Shown: positions 50,615 to 57,899 of the stretch, one piece after another | Layout of the letters: every line of letters starts with the position of its first letter | Numbering within the stretch: the first letter of the stretch is position 1 | Virus record (IMG/VR): IMGVR_UViG_3300009370_000009 | Span: 1 to 64,000 of that record | Direction: 5' to 3' (one strand) | Length of the DNA stretch: 64,000 bases | Origin: a virus | Translations under genes and position numbers: made by a program | The notes under the pieces: model-generated | The model's database searches: none | Seen by the model: only the letters and a program-made list of their open reading frames with translations | What the model was told of the DNA's origin: nothing

Positions 50615-51192
50615 TCATGAAAACGCTAGGTTCACTTAAAAAGCAGAAAATAATAGCAATAGATCCATCTACTAGGTCGTTAGCTTATGCCATTATGGAT
50701 TCTGATGACGAGATAATTGAGATAGGGAATATTGATTTATCTGGTGTATCCGATTTTAAAGAAAAACTACGTATAATTAGTTGCTCATTGCCTGGGATTA
50801 TGGAATTGCATAAGCCAAACGTAGCGGTTATTGAGGAAGCTGTGTATATCCAGAATTTCAAGACTAGTAAATTGATATCCTATATTATAGGACATACAAT
50901 GGGTATACTTGCCGCTACTTGTCCGTTTGTTTTTGAGGCGAATCCTATTGTGTGGAAAAATAAGATTGGATATAAGAAAGTTACTAAGGCCGAAAAGGAA
51001 CAATATGAGGCAAAATGGGGGGCTACTGAAGCGAAAAAGTGGGCTGCTAAAGAGAGGAAGTCCAGGGTAAGGGAGTTGATGAAAGATAAGTATGGAAATG
51101 CATTGGAAGATTCATCGTACAATTCCGACGAAATCGACGCTCTCGCCATCGGGGTGTGGTACAATTTGTGTGGAGGAAAGCCATGCCAATAG
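50611..51192 (+). CDS. RuvC-like Holliday junction resolvase
   Basis: A 193-residue protein; the start at 50611 (ATGATCATG) overlaps the upstream stop. RNase H-like fold: IIAIDPSTRSLAYAIMD with first catalytic Asp18, VAVIEEAVY with Glu, and NSDEIDALAIG with the final acidic pair. A charged insertion (TKAEKEQYEAKWG) separates the last strands. It resolves four-way junctions before packaging, or may debranch DNA for the terminase. Confidence 0.8.
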   Translation: MIMKTLGSLKKQKIIAIDPSTRSLAYAIMDSDDEIIEIGNIDLSGVSDFKEKLRIISCSLPGIMELHKPNVAVIEEAVYIQNFKTSKLISYIIGHTMGILAATCPFVFEANPIVWKNKIGYKKVTKAEKEQYEAKWGATEAKKWAAKERKSRVRELMKDKYGNALEDSSYNSDEIDALAIGVWYNLCGGKPCQ

Positions 51193-51491
51193 AACCGTAT
51201 AAAGATAAGGGATGGCTTTACGAGCATTATGTTAAGAAACGAATGAATCTATCCGATATAGCAAAAAGGTTAGATCAGAGTCACAATATTTCCATATCAC
51301 CGCAAGCCTTGTACAACTGGGTTAAGAAATTTGATTTATTGAAATTTAGAGGGAAAGGCAGAAATTTGGCTAGCACTTCTATGAAGCGTCCAAAATCTAA
51401 AATGCAAGAGCAGGTTGAAAAACAAAAACGTAAACAGCGTGCCGAAATGATGAATAGACGTAAAGCGATGCAGAAAGGGCGTAAAAGATGA
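51183..51491 (+). CDS. helix-turn-helix protein with basic tail
   Basis: A 102-residue protein starting at ATG 51183 after TGGAGGAAAGCC. Residues 1-50 form a homeodomain-like HTH (KDKGWLYEHYV, LSDIAKRLDQ, SPQALYNWVKKF); the remaining half is strongly basic, Lys/Arg/Gln-rich. DNA-binding, perhaps for recombination or regulation. It ends on ATGA with the next gene. Confidence 0.6.
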   Translation: MPIEPYKDKGWLYEHYVKKRMNLSDIAKRLDQSHNISISPQALYNWVKKFDLLKFRGKGRNLASTSMKRPKSKMQEQVEKQKRKQRAEMMNRRKAMQKGRKR

Positions 51492-52291
51492 CTACCTCAA
51501 AAATGCGACACACTGTTGACTCTGCAGATGTGGCCCTGTTCGGACAGTTGGATATGGTTTACAACCAATTGAGATTTGTTGAAGCAGAGCAGAATGAAAC
51601 GAAGTATGCCTGTAAGGGTTCCGGTAAGTGTTGTAGAATAGGTTTGCGTGTTCACATGTTTGAGTGTGCGAACATAGCCTACAATATTAGGCAGCAGTAT
51701 TACCTTGTCATGGAAGATAACGGTAAGCAGGCTGCTGATGACTTTATGAATGCCACCATTGATAGACTGGTGGATGCCATGCATGATGAAGATTGGGCAG
51801 AGGATGGCAGCACAAAGAGGTTCTGTGCCTTCTATGATAATGGGTGTACGATCTACGGATATCGCCCGATGGTGTGTCGGGCGTTTGGCACGATCACACA
51901 CGTTGACGACTACTGTCCTAGAGAACGCAATGAGCATGGGCATATAGACTATTTTTCTGGCGGTCCAATTGAAGATGCCGTCAAGTCGTTTCAAGGCATG
52001 ATGCAAAGATACGCTAACAGCAAGGAGTCTGGAGGGAACTATGACTTGGTTATATATATGCCTCTAGGCGTCCTGTCGTTTCTGTTACCGGATGAGCAAC
52101 TGAAAGAGTTGTATCAACAGACTGATCCGAAGTTTTGGATGACCGCTGAAGGGTGGTTTAACTATCGAGTTCACTTTACGAAGTTATACGGTTATGACAA
52201 AGATACACTTACGAAGGCGGCTAATGATGCTGGACATGATATAGTGTTTGACGATGTTGAAGATGGAACTCTAGTAGAGATAGAGAGATGA
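51488..52291 (+). CDS. YkgJ-type cysteine-cluster protein
   Basis: A 267-residue protein with CKGSGKCCRIG and FYDNGCTIYGYRPMVCRAFG, the two conserved halves of the CxxCxxCC (YkgJ) family, thought to hold zinc or iron. The C-terminal half (NYDLVIYMPLGVLSFLL) is not covered by the family. Function of these proteins is unknown; in this window it sits before a C5 methyltransferase. Confidence 0.65.
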   Translation: MTTSKMRHTVDSADVALFGQLDMVYNQLRFVEAEQNETKYACKGSGKCCRIGLRVHMFECANIAYNIRQQYYLVMEDNGKQAADDFMNATIDRLVDAMHDEDWAEDGSTKRFCAFYDNGCTIYGYRPMVCRAFGTITHVDDYCPRERNEHGHIDYFSGGPIEDAVKSFQGMMQRYANSKESGGNYDLVIYMPLGVLSFLLPDEQLKELYQQTDPKFWMTAEGWFNYRVHFTKLYGYDKDTLTKAANDAGHDIVFDDVEDGTLVEIER

Positions 52292-52292
52292 G

Positions 52293-53735
52293 ATGGATAG
52301 ACTTAAAGTTGGTGCTATGTGTGCTGGCTATGGAGGGCTGGAACTTGGCTTATCATATGCCGGTTTTAACGTACAACTTGAATGGGTTGCGGAAAGTGAT
52401 AAATGGGCATCGGTAGTTCTTGAAGAACGATTCGGTGTTGAAAATCTAGGAGACATAACCAAAATAGAAGATCCCCCTGTTGTCGATATCTGTGTGGCTG
52501 GGTTTCCATGCCAGCCAGTATCGCAGGCAGGCAGTCAGAGGGGAATAAACGATGAAAGATGGTTGATTGATGATGTTGTCAGAGTCGCAAACGCAGCAGG
52601 AGCCAGATGGCTCTTCTTGGAGAATGTTCTTGGAATATACACCGCCAACGAAGGTGACGCCTTCGGGCAAGTCCTCGCTAGTTTGGCCAAGGGTGGGTAC
52701 GATGCAAGATGGACAAATATGCGAGCAGATCACGCATGTGGGGCACCCCATAGAAGAAACAGATGGTTCTGCATCGCCTACAGGGGAAACGGATGGCTCA
52801 AGAATGGGTCAGATGAGTCTGAATCTTTCTTCTTCAAGTCAAGAGAGCTTATCGACAACATCCTCTCCAGTGAGTCCGAAAAATGTAGTAAGGGATTTGT
52901 TTCCGACTCCGACGGTGGTTCATTTGATTCGGAACGACGAGGACAGTGTGGAGGATTATTTGGAGCGGAGGCGTTTGGCGAAGTTGAAGGCGAAGAACGG
53001 GAATGGGTTCGGTCTGTCTTTGCCGATGGCGGTGAAGATGTTGCCGACTCCGACTGCTCAGGCAGCGAAGCATGGGGGGACGCCGGATGTGACGGCGGAT
53101 GGTCACGGGTTCAATCTGTGGGATCTGCCTCATCTGTTGCCGACTCCGCGAACGTCGGATACGAATGGTCCGGGGAAGCGGGGAGAGGGAGGGAAGGATT
53201 TGAGGACGGCGGTGTCTCTTCTTCCAACCCCTCAGGCGGGGGAGGCGTTTTTGCCGAATCATCCTCTGCACATTTCGTGGAGGATTCGTGCGGAGCAGGC
53301 GAGGTTGGCGGGGGAGCCAATGCCGAAGCCGGTGGGTGGTCCGAAGGGGAAGTTTACGGAGGACAAGTTGTTGCCGACTCCGACGAGCAGGGATCACAAG
53401 GGCAGGAATCAGAGGGACGACGACAGTTGTCTGCATGGGGCGATAGAGCAGCATGTGACTGGGGACAGTACGGAGACGCTGTAAGGCGTTGGGAGTGTAT
53501 GTTAGGTAGGTTTGCTCCTGAGCCGTCTGAGCCGTCTTTGACGAAGACTGGGGAGCCTAGTTCTCGTTTGGCTGTTCCGTTTGTTGAGTGGATGATGGGT
53601 TTGCCTTCTGGTTGGGTTACTGATGTTGAGATGGCTCGAACTCACCAATTAAAGTTGTTGGGTAATGGTGTTGTGCCTCAGCAGGCTGCTGTGGCTTATT
53701 TGTCGTTGTTGGGTTTGATTGATGTTGAGGTTTGA
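52293..53735 (+). CDS. C5 cytosine DNA methyltransferase with anomalous central region
   Basis: A 480-residue frame. N-terminal motifs: AMCAGYGGLELGL (SAM binding), GFPCQPVSQAG with catalytic Cys73, RWLFLENVLG, and HRRNRWF. C-terminal motifs: WGQYGDAVRRWE, FVEWMMGLPSGWVTD and LLGNGVVPQQAA. Between about 52880 and 53460 this frame gives low-complexity Gly/Ser/Glu sequence with recurrent VADSD, whereas the +1 frame gives a more protein-like sequence with recurrent LPTPT. The central part may therefore be translated in the other frame through two compensating shifts, or be dual-coding. The enzyme would protect phage DNA by 5-methylcytosine. Confidence 0.75.
   Translation: MDRLKVGAMCAGYGGLELGLSYAGFNVQLEWVAESDKWASVVLEERFGVENLGDITKIEDPPVVDICVAGFPCQPVSQAGSQRGINDERWLIDDVVRVANAAGARWLFLENVLGIYTANEGDAFGQVLASLAKGGYDARWTNMRADHACGAPHRRNRWFCIAYRGNGWLKNGSDESESFFFKSRELIDNILSSESEKCSKGFVSDSDGGSFDSERRGQCGGLFGAEAFGEVEGEEREWVRSVFADGGEDVADSDCSGSEAWGDAGCDGGWSRVQSVGSASSVADSANVGYEWSGEAGRGREGFEDGGVSSSNPSGGGGVFAESSSAHFVEDSCGAGEVGGGANAEAGGWSEGEVYGGQVVADSDEQGSQGQESEGRRQLSAWGDRAACDWGQYGDAVRRWECMLGRFAPEPSEPSLTKTGEPSSRLAVPFVEWMMGLPSGWVTDVEMARTHQLKLLGNGVVPQQAAVAYLSLLGLIDVEV
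52567..53484 (+). other. +1-frame open reading frame inside the C5 methyltransferase gene
   Basis: The +1 frame is open for 305 codons. From about 52895 it reads LFPTPTVV, MLPTPTAQ, LLPTPRTS, LLPTPQAG, LLPTPTSR at intervals, with balanced composition and G-ending codons. A DNA repeat TTGCCGACTCCG (53041, 53137, 53371; variant at 52901) encodes LPTP in this frame and VADS in the main frame. I recall LPTP-rich insertions in many phage and actinobacterial C5 methyltransferases. It has no good start of its own. Confidence 0.5.
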
Positions 53736-53971
53736 TTGTTGTGGTTTATGATGTTGATGGTTCGTTTGATGGCGAGACGCGTTTTTGCGTTAAGGTTGAT
53801 GAGGGTAGGGAGTTGGTTGTTGTTGTGACTTCTGAGGGTATTATTATGGATGTGTATGATAATGTGGAGTTGGATGAGGATGAGGGGGTTGTTTTGGATG
53901 ATTCTCACTCTGGGTCTGTTGGGATGTTGTTTGGTGAGTGGGCTGAGTGGGTTTGTGATGAAAGATCCTGA
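53732..53971 (+). CDS. small acidic protein
   Basis: A 79-residue protein with TTG start overlapping the methyltransferase stop. Val/Asp/Glu-rich beta-like protein (VVYDVDG, VVVVTSEG, ELDEDEGVVL). It begins the T/G-rich block of tiny genes. It has no recognised family; the open frame and overlap with the next start are its support. Confidence 0.4.
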   Translation: MIVVVYDVDGSFDGETRFCVKVDEGRELVVVVTSEGIIMDVYDNVELDEDEGVVLDDSHSGSVGMLFGEWAEWVCDERS

Positions 53972-54188
53972 GGTTGTTTTTGTTGAGAGTATGATTGCTA
54001 GGTTTAGGGATAGGGCTGAGGCTGTTAGGAAGCGTACTTTGCCTCCTGTTGCTGGGGCTGAGCGTCGTTTGTTTGTGAAGCAGGCTGAGTTGGATTTTCA
54101 GGATTTTGCTATTTTGGCTGATGCTGAGGGTTGTATTGATGATGGTGTTTTGTGTTTGAGGGTTGATTTGAGTGGACGAGAAGCCTGA
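53958..54188 (+). CDS. small hypothetical protein
   Basis: A 76-residue protein starting at ATG 53958, within the end of the preceding gene. Helical, with basic N-terminal half (MIARFRDRAEAVRKRTL) and acidic C-terminal half (FQDFAILADAEGC). It overlaps the next GTG-started gene. Family unknown. Confidence 0.45.
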   Translation: MKDPEVVFVESMIARFRDRAEAVRKRTLPPVAGAERRLFVKQAELDFQDFAILADAEGCIDDGVLCLRVDLSGREA

Positions 54189-54339
54189 TAGGTGTTTTGT
54201 GTATGGGAAGGATGGTTATAGGTTTGTTGACCATAAGTGGAAGTCTTTGGAGGTTCCTGAGGATCAACCTCACCATCATGGGTGGTTGTGGATTCGTTGT
54301 TCTGGTTGTGGCCTGATTAGGAGGGCAGATGACTCATAA
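54172..54339 (+). CDS. small zinc-binding protein (55 aa)
   Basis: GTG start at 54172, overlapping the previous stop by 17 bases. It reads MDEKPDRCF, HHHGWLWIRCSGCG and RRADDS. CSGC plus His/Cys residues suggest a single zinc site. The next gene overlaps by 11 bases. A short gene in a chain of overlapping frames. Confidence 0.45.
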   Translation: MDEKPDRCFVYGKDGYRFVDHKWKSLEVPEDQPHHHGWLWIRCSGCGLIRRADDS

Positions 54340-54505
54340 GTGTTATGTTGAACGTATTTATCATTTGACTTGTTCTTCTTGCGAGAATTGGTGGTCGTAT
54401 GCTCATGAGGATCGGTTGTATGATTTGAAGTTGCCGTCTGTTTTGAGTGTTATGTGTTGTCCTCATTGTGGGGAGAAGAATTCTGTTGAGAGGTCTGATA
54501 TGTGA
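54329..54505 (+). CDS. zinc-ribbon protein (58 aa)
   Basis: ATG at 54329. Two CxxC pairs (CSSC near 15-18 and CPHC at 44-47) make a classic zinc ribbon, with an aromatic-rich segment between. The TGATG junction couples it to the next membrane peptide. Such ribbons in phages often bind host RNA polymerase or nucleic acid; not shown here. Confidence 0.5.
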   Translation: MTHKCYVERIYHLTCSSCENWWSYAHEDRLYDLKLPSVLSVMCCPHCGEKNSVERSDM

Positions 54506-54630
54506 TGAAGTTGTTTTTGCATGCTGTTTGGTTGACTGTTTTTGGTGTTGGTTGTGTTGTGATTGCTTTGTTTGTAGCGTTGTTTGTGGATCGTTTGGTT
54601 TACAGGAAAGGGTTTAGGAATGTCAGATAG
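54505..54630 (+). CDS. single-span membrane peptide (41 aa)
   Basis: Starts on TGATG. It consists of one strongly hydrophobic helix (WLTVFGVGCVVIALFVALFV) and a basic C-terminus ([13 protein letters not shown]), which should face the cytoplasm. The end overlaps the start of the GMP reductase-like gene by 11 bases. Function unknown. Confidence 0.45.
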   Translation: MKLFLHAVWLTVFGVGCVVIALFVALFVDRLVYRKGFRNVR

Positions 54631-55633
54631 TAATTTTTTGTGTTATGATGATGTGTTGATTGTGCCGGGGTATTCTGAGGTCGAGTCTCGTAAGGGTTGT
54701 GATACTTCTGTTGCGTTTTCTGGGCTGGGTGGTGTTCATTTGGGTTTGCCTGTGATTGCTGCTAATATGGATACTGTTTGTGAAGCGGAGATGTGTAGGG
54801 CTATTTCTAAGCATGGTGGTATCGGTGTTTTGCACCGCAATTTGTCTGTTAAGCAACGTAGGGATCAGTTTCTTAGTGTTGTTAATGGCGGGTATCAGTG
54901 TGGTATTGCTTTGGGGGTTAATGAGGTTCCTTTGATGTCTGCTCGTTCGTTTCTGTTTCATGGGGCGAATATGATTGTGTTGGATGTTGCTCACGGCCAT
55001 TCTAAGCGTGTTGGGGACGTTGTGACGGCTTTGAGGGGGCTTATTGATAAGAATGGGTATAAGTGTACGTTGGTGGCTGGTAATGTGGCTACTCCTGCTG
55101 GTGCGGAGTTTTTGGCTGATGCTGGTGCTGATATGGTTAAGGTTGGTATTGGCCCGGGGGCTGCTTGTACGACTAGGTTGCAGACTGGTGTTGGTGTGCC
55201 GCAGTTTTCTGCGGTGATGGAGTGTTCTGAGGCTTTGTCTGGTTATTCGGATGTGCAGATTATTGCTGATGGGGGGATTAAGAATCCTTGTGATGTGGCT
55301 AAGGCGTTGGGTGCTGGGGCTGATGTTGTAATGTTGGGCGGTATGTTGGCTCGTTGTGTTGAGGCTCCAGGTAGGGTTAAGAAGGTTGATGGTGTTAGGT
55401 TGAAGCAGTATCGTGGTATGGCTTCTGCTGGTGCCGGCTCGAGCTATGTTGAGGGTGCGGAAGGTTGGGTTGTCTGTGATACTGATGTTGGTTCTGTGAT
55501 GACTTCTATTTCTAATGGTTTGCAGAGTTCTATGTCTTATGTTGGGGCTAGGACTTTGAGGGAGTTTGGGGAGAATGTTGCGTTTGTTACTGTGTCTCCT
55601 ATGTGTGTGAATGAAAACGGAACAAACTTTTAA
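54620..55633 (+). CDS. GMP reductase / IMP dehydrogenase-like enzyme
   Basis: A 337-residue TIM-barrel protein from ATG 54620 ([19 protein letters not shown]). IMPDH/GMPR motifs: [38 protein letters not shown] with catalytic Cys183, [25 protein letters not shown] and [10 protein letters not shown]. It lacks the CBS pair typical of IMPDH and is GMP-reductase-sized. GAACTTR replaces the usual GSxCTTR. The substrate direction (GMP to IMP, or IMP to XMP) cannot be told by eye. It would alter the host purine pool during infection. The gene is built almost entirely of T/G-rich codons. Confidence 0.8.
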   Translation: MSDSNFLCYDDVLIVPGYSEVESRKGCDTSVAFSGLGGVHLGLPVIAANMDTVCEAEMCRAISKHGGIGVLHRNLSVKQRRDQFLSVVNGGYQCGIALGVNEVPLMSARSFLFHGANMIVLDVAHGHSKRVGDVVTALRGLIDKNGYKCTLVAGNVATPAGAEFLADAGADMVKVGIGPGAACTTRLQTGVGVPQFSAVMECSEALSGYSDVQIIADGGIKNPCDVAKALGAGADVVMLGGMLARCVEAPGRVKKVDGVRLKQYRGMASAGAGSSYVEGAEGWVVCDTDVGSVMTSISNGLQSSMSYVGARTLREFGENVAFVTVSPMCVNENGTNF

Positions 55634-55649
55634 AAAAATGGTTTGTTCC
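55619..55649 (+). other. inverted repeat across the GMP reductase-like stop
   Basis: GGAACAAAC (55619-55627) and GTTTGTTCC (55641-55649), 9 bp perfect, with a 13-base A/T loop holding the TAA stop. No T-run follows the second arm. It may be a transcript-end stabiliser or an operator. Confidence 0.45.
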
Positions 55650-55669
55650 CTGCGGTGGCGTTTCGTGTG

Positions 55670-55678
55670 TGGTAAAAT
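55670..55678 (+). promoter_or_regulatory. possible extended -10 promoter for 55721 gene
   Basis: TGGTAAAAT ends 42 bases before ATG 55721. This leaves a leader of about 35 bases containing the hairpin at 55693-55707. No clear -35. Confidence 0.4.
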
Positions 55679-55692
55679 GTGTATGGAAACAA

Positions 55693-55707
55693 GTTGCCGA
55701 AGGCAAC
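55693..55707 (+). other. tight hairpin in 5' leader of 55721 gene
   Basis: GTTGCC-GAA-GGCAAC, 6 bp with a 3-base loop, 13 bases before the start codon and just before the GGAATGGAG ribosome site. It may influence translation or RNA stability. Confidence 0.4.
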
Positions 55708-55720
55708 GGAATGGAGAAAA

Positions 55721-56728
55721 ATGAGTAGTTTATTAACTTTAGATGAAGCAAAGAATACTATTAATGAGAAGATGGAAGATACTGAGATTGTACCTTTTTC
55801 TTTTAACGATTTGAGCGTTGAAAGTAAGAGTGTTTTCAGTATTAATGGCGACAGGGTTAAACTTTCGGAGGAGGCTTCTAAGCAGTTTTCCGAATTGATT
55901 AGTGTGCCTTTCCCGTATGTGAAGCGTAGCCCAAATGAGTTGGTTGCTATGAATTACAATTATCATATTGATGAGACACCGGGTCGTTCTTTGAACGCTG
56001 TGTTTAGGGGCGATACTGTGTCGTCGTTTTCGGAGATGGATTTGCCGAATGTTGGGCATGGTGATGTTTTGGACGCTGCGGCTTTGGCTGTAGGGGATGA
56101 TGCCATGATTAAGCATTTCCGTATCAGCGATGCAGGCCAGTTAGGGGCGGTTATCACTACGGATGAGTTTAACTTTTTGAGCGAAGACACTCCGTATTAT
56201 GGCGGTGTTAAAATCAAGTTTTCCGATACTTGGGCTATTAGTCCAGTCGTTGAGGCTTATTTGGAGAGGGAGTGGTGCAGTAATGGTTCCACTACTCAGG
56301 TTGATAACCGTAAGTTCCGTGTGCGTGGTTATAGTCGTGATGCTATAGTCGAACAGTTTGCGGAGTTTGCGGGTATTGCTAAACGACAGATCAAGCCGAT
56401 GTTTGAGGGTTTCCTACATCTTCGTGATGAAAGGGTTAACGATGTCAGGGGCGTCGTCCTGCGTATCTGTCAGGAGAATGGCGTTCCGACTAAGGTGTTT
56501 AATCGTATCATGGAGTATTGGGGCGGGGAGGGGTTTAGGTCTACGTTCCCCAGCCCAGAGAGCATAGTGAACAATCCGACGATGTACCATGTTGTCAATC
56601 TGTTTACTTATGTTGGTTCTCATTGCCCGGACTTATCTCCAGAGCATAAGGAGTTGTTGATTGCTATTGGTGGTAATAATGCTTTAACGCATCATGACCG
56701 TTGCAATTCTTGTGGGACGCGTGTCTGA
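55721..56728 (+). CDS. DUF932-like phage protein
   Basis: A 335-residue protein from ATG 55721; the open frame extends to 55679 through the hairpin. The central pattern HFRISDAGQLG, GGVKIKFSDTWAISPVVEAYLEREWCSNGS resembles the DUF932 / TIGR03299 group of phage and plasmid proteins, which end in a conserved Cys-Asn-Gly. The C-terminus has CNSCGTRV. Function of that group is unknown. It has its own promoter and leader hairpin, which suggests it is regulated separately. Confidence 0.5.
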   Translation: MSSLLTLDEAKNTINEKMEDTEIVPFSFNDLSVESKSVFSINGDRVKLSEEASKQFSELISVPFPYVKRSPNELVAMNYNYHIDETPGRSLNAVFRGDTVSSFSEMDLPNVGHGDVLDAAALAVGDDAMIKHFRISDAGQLGAVITTDEFNFLSEDTPYYGGVKIKFSDTWAISPVVEAYLEREWCSNGSTTQVDNRKFRVRGYSRDAIVEQFAEFAGIAKRQIKPMFEGFLHLRDERVNDVRGVVLRICQENGVPTKVFNRIMEYWGGEGFRSTFPSPESIVNNPTMYHVVNLFTYVGSHCPDLSPEHKELLIAIGGNNALTHHDRCNSCGTRV

Positions 56729-57110
56729 GTTGGATTCCCATGCTATGGGTGCGCAGCCTGACAGATTAGTTGAGCGGGCTACTGAGTCGTCCTCTGATGA
56801 GAGGCACGAGCGTTTAATGTGGATGCATAGCGTTATAGAGTATATTGGTACTAGGGGTACCGATGCTGATGTTGAAGAGGCTATAAAGAAGTTTTCTATG
56901 GCTCATTGGGACAGTAACCCTAGTAAGCATGACTTTGCTAAGATGTTCGCTATTGCATCGTCGTCTATGCGTAAGGCTATTGAGGCTAAACTCGTTAAGC
57001 CTTTAGAGAAGACTTTAGACAAGGAAGAGGAAGAGAAGCTTAGATTGAAGAAAGAGGCAGCCTACGTTAAGCGAAAGACTGCTAAGAAGCGTGCTTCAAA
57101 GAAAGTATAG
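56694..57110 (+). CDS. helical protein with Lys/Arg-rich tail
   Basis: 138 residues if read from ATG 56694; GTG 56721, overlapping the upstream stop by 8 bases, is an equally plausible start. The protein is helical with an acidic middle (TDADVEEAIKKF) and a very basic C-terminus (KRKTAKKRASKKV). The tail suggests nucleic acid binding. Its end overlaps the second MT-A70 methyltransferase by 20 bases. Family not recognised. Confidence 0.5.
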   Translation: MTVAILVGRVSELDSHAMGAQPDRLVERATESSSDERHERLMWMHSVIEYIGTRGTDADVEEAIKKFSMAHWDSNPSKHDFAKMFAIASSSMRKAIEAKLVKPLEKTLDKEEEEKLRLKKEAAYVKRKTAKKRASKKV

Positions 57111-57648
57111 CATAGTTTATGCTGATCCTCCTTGGGACTACAAGGGACAGAGGCAGCACGCCGGTATCGGTAAGCCCGATACTGGTGCTGCTGTCTCTCA
57201 TTATGATACAATGCATATTGATGATATAAAAAATATGGATGTAAAGAGTATTGTTGATGACAAAGAGTCATTATTATTCCTGTGGTCTAGTAGCCCTCAT
57301 CTTCCCCAGGCATTGGATGTTATGGATGCTTGGGGGTTTTCTTGGGCTACAGTTGCTTTCGTTTGGGATAAGCAAAGGGTTAACCCTGGGTTTTACACAA
57401 TGAGTCAAGTGGAATTGTGTTTGGTGGGCAAGATGGGGAAGATACCTCAACCTAGGGGTGCGAGGAATGTTAGGCAGTTTATTTCTGAAATGCGTGGAGA
57501 GCATAGTTCTAAGCCTATTGAAGTTAGGGAAAGGATAGAACAAATGTTCCCCGCTCAACGAAAGATAGAGTTGTTTGCTAGGAATACTGCTCCGGGATGG
57601 GACTCTTGGGGCGAAGGTGTCGGTAAAACAGAATGGATGTTTCAATGA
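57091..57648 (+). CDS. MT-A70-family adenine methyltransferase 2
   Basis: A 185-residue protein with GTG start in the end of the previous gene. DPPW is at residues 12-15 (VYADPPWDYKG). SLLFLWSSSPHLPQALDVM, WATVAFVWDK and RKIELFARNTAPGWDSWG are family hallmarks. It is only distantly like 48698-49231, so the two probably methylate adenine in different sequence contexts. It ends with TGA overlapping a tiny membrane peptide. Confidence 0.8.
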   Translation: MLQRKYSIVYADPPWDYKGQRQHAGIGKPDTGAAVSHYDTMHIDDIKNMDVKSIVDDKESLLFLWSSSPHLPQALDVMDAWGFSWATVAFVWDKQRVNPGFYTMSQVELCLVGKMGKIPQPRGARNVRQFISEMRGEHSSKPIEVRERIEQMFPAQRKIELFARNTAPGWDSWGEGVGKTEWMFQ

Positions 57649-57719
57649 GAAGTTTTATTAATTGGGGTACCGCCGTACAGATTTTGGCATTTGCTGTATT
57701 GTGGGTTTTATTTATATAA
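57645..57719 (+). CDS. tiny single-span membrane peptide (24 aa)
   Basis: ATGA overlap with the methyltransferase stop. The peptide is almost all one hydrophobic helix (WGTAVQILAFAVLWVLFI). Very short, so expression is uncertain, but the coupling and composition are suggestive. Confidence 0.35.
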   Translation: MRSFINWGTAVQILAFAVLWVLFI

Positions 57720-57746
57720 ATGTACTCAATTTGGAGGAATATTTAA

Positions 57747-57881
57747 TTGACATTTGATCCTGAAGATCCTGCAGAGACTGAGTTTGATGGTGACGAAGAG
57801 TTGCACTGGAGAGAAGAGATGACGGGCGAGCGTCCTATTCTCAATCCTATTGGCGACCCTTACCACCCCAATAGTCTGTAG
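57747..57881 (+). CDS. small acidic protein (44 aa)
   Basis: TTG start with GGAGGA placed 8 bases upstream. Acidic first half (FDPEDPAETEFDGDEEL) and proline-rich end (ILNPIGDPYHPN). The good ribosome site supports it. Possibly a small antagonist or regulatory protein; unknown. Confidence 0.45.
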   Translation: MTFDPEDPAETEFDGDEELHWREEMTGERPILNPIGDPYHPNSL

Positions 57882-57885
57882 GGTA

Positions 57886-57894
57886 TGGTATAAT
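57886..57894 (+). promoter_or_regulatory. extended -10 promoter of the terminase operon
   Basis: TGGTATAAT ends 5 bases before ATG 57900. There is no ribosome site. The start of transcription should fall on or next to the start codon, giving a leaderless mRNA. No -35 match. Confidence 0.55.
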
Positions 57895-57899
57895 ATAAT

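Noticed and set aside
52849-53454. 201-codon minus-strand frame opposite the C5 methyltransferase centre
   Set aside because: Arg/Pro/Leu-rich antisense translation typical of G-rich DNA. No start signals and no recognisable motif.
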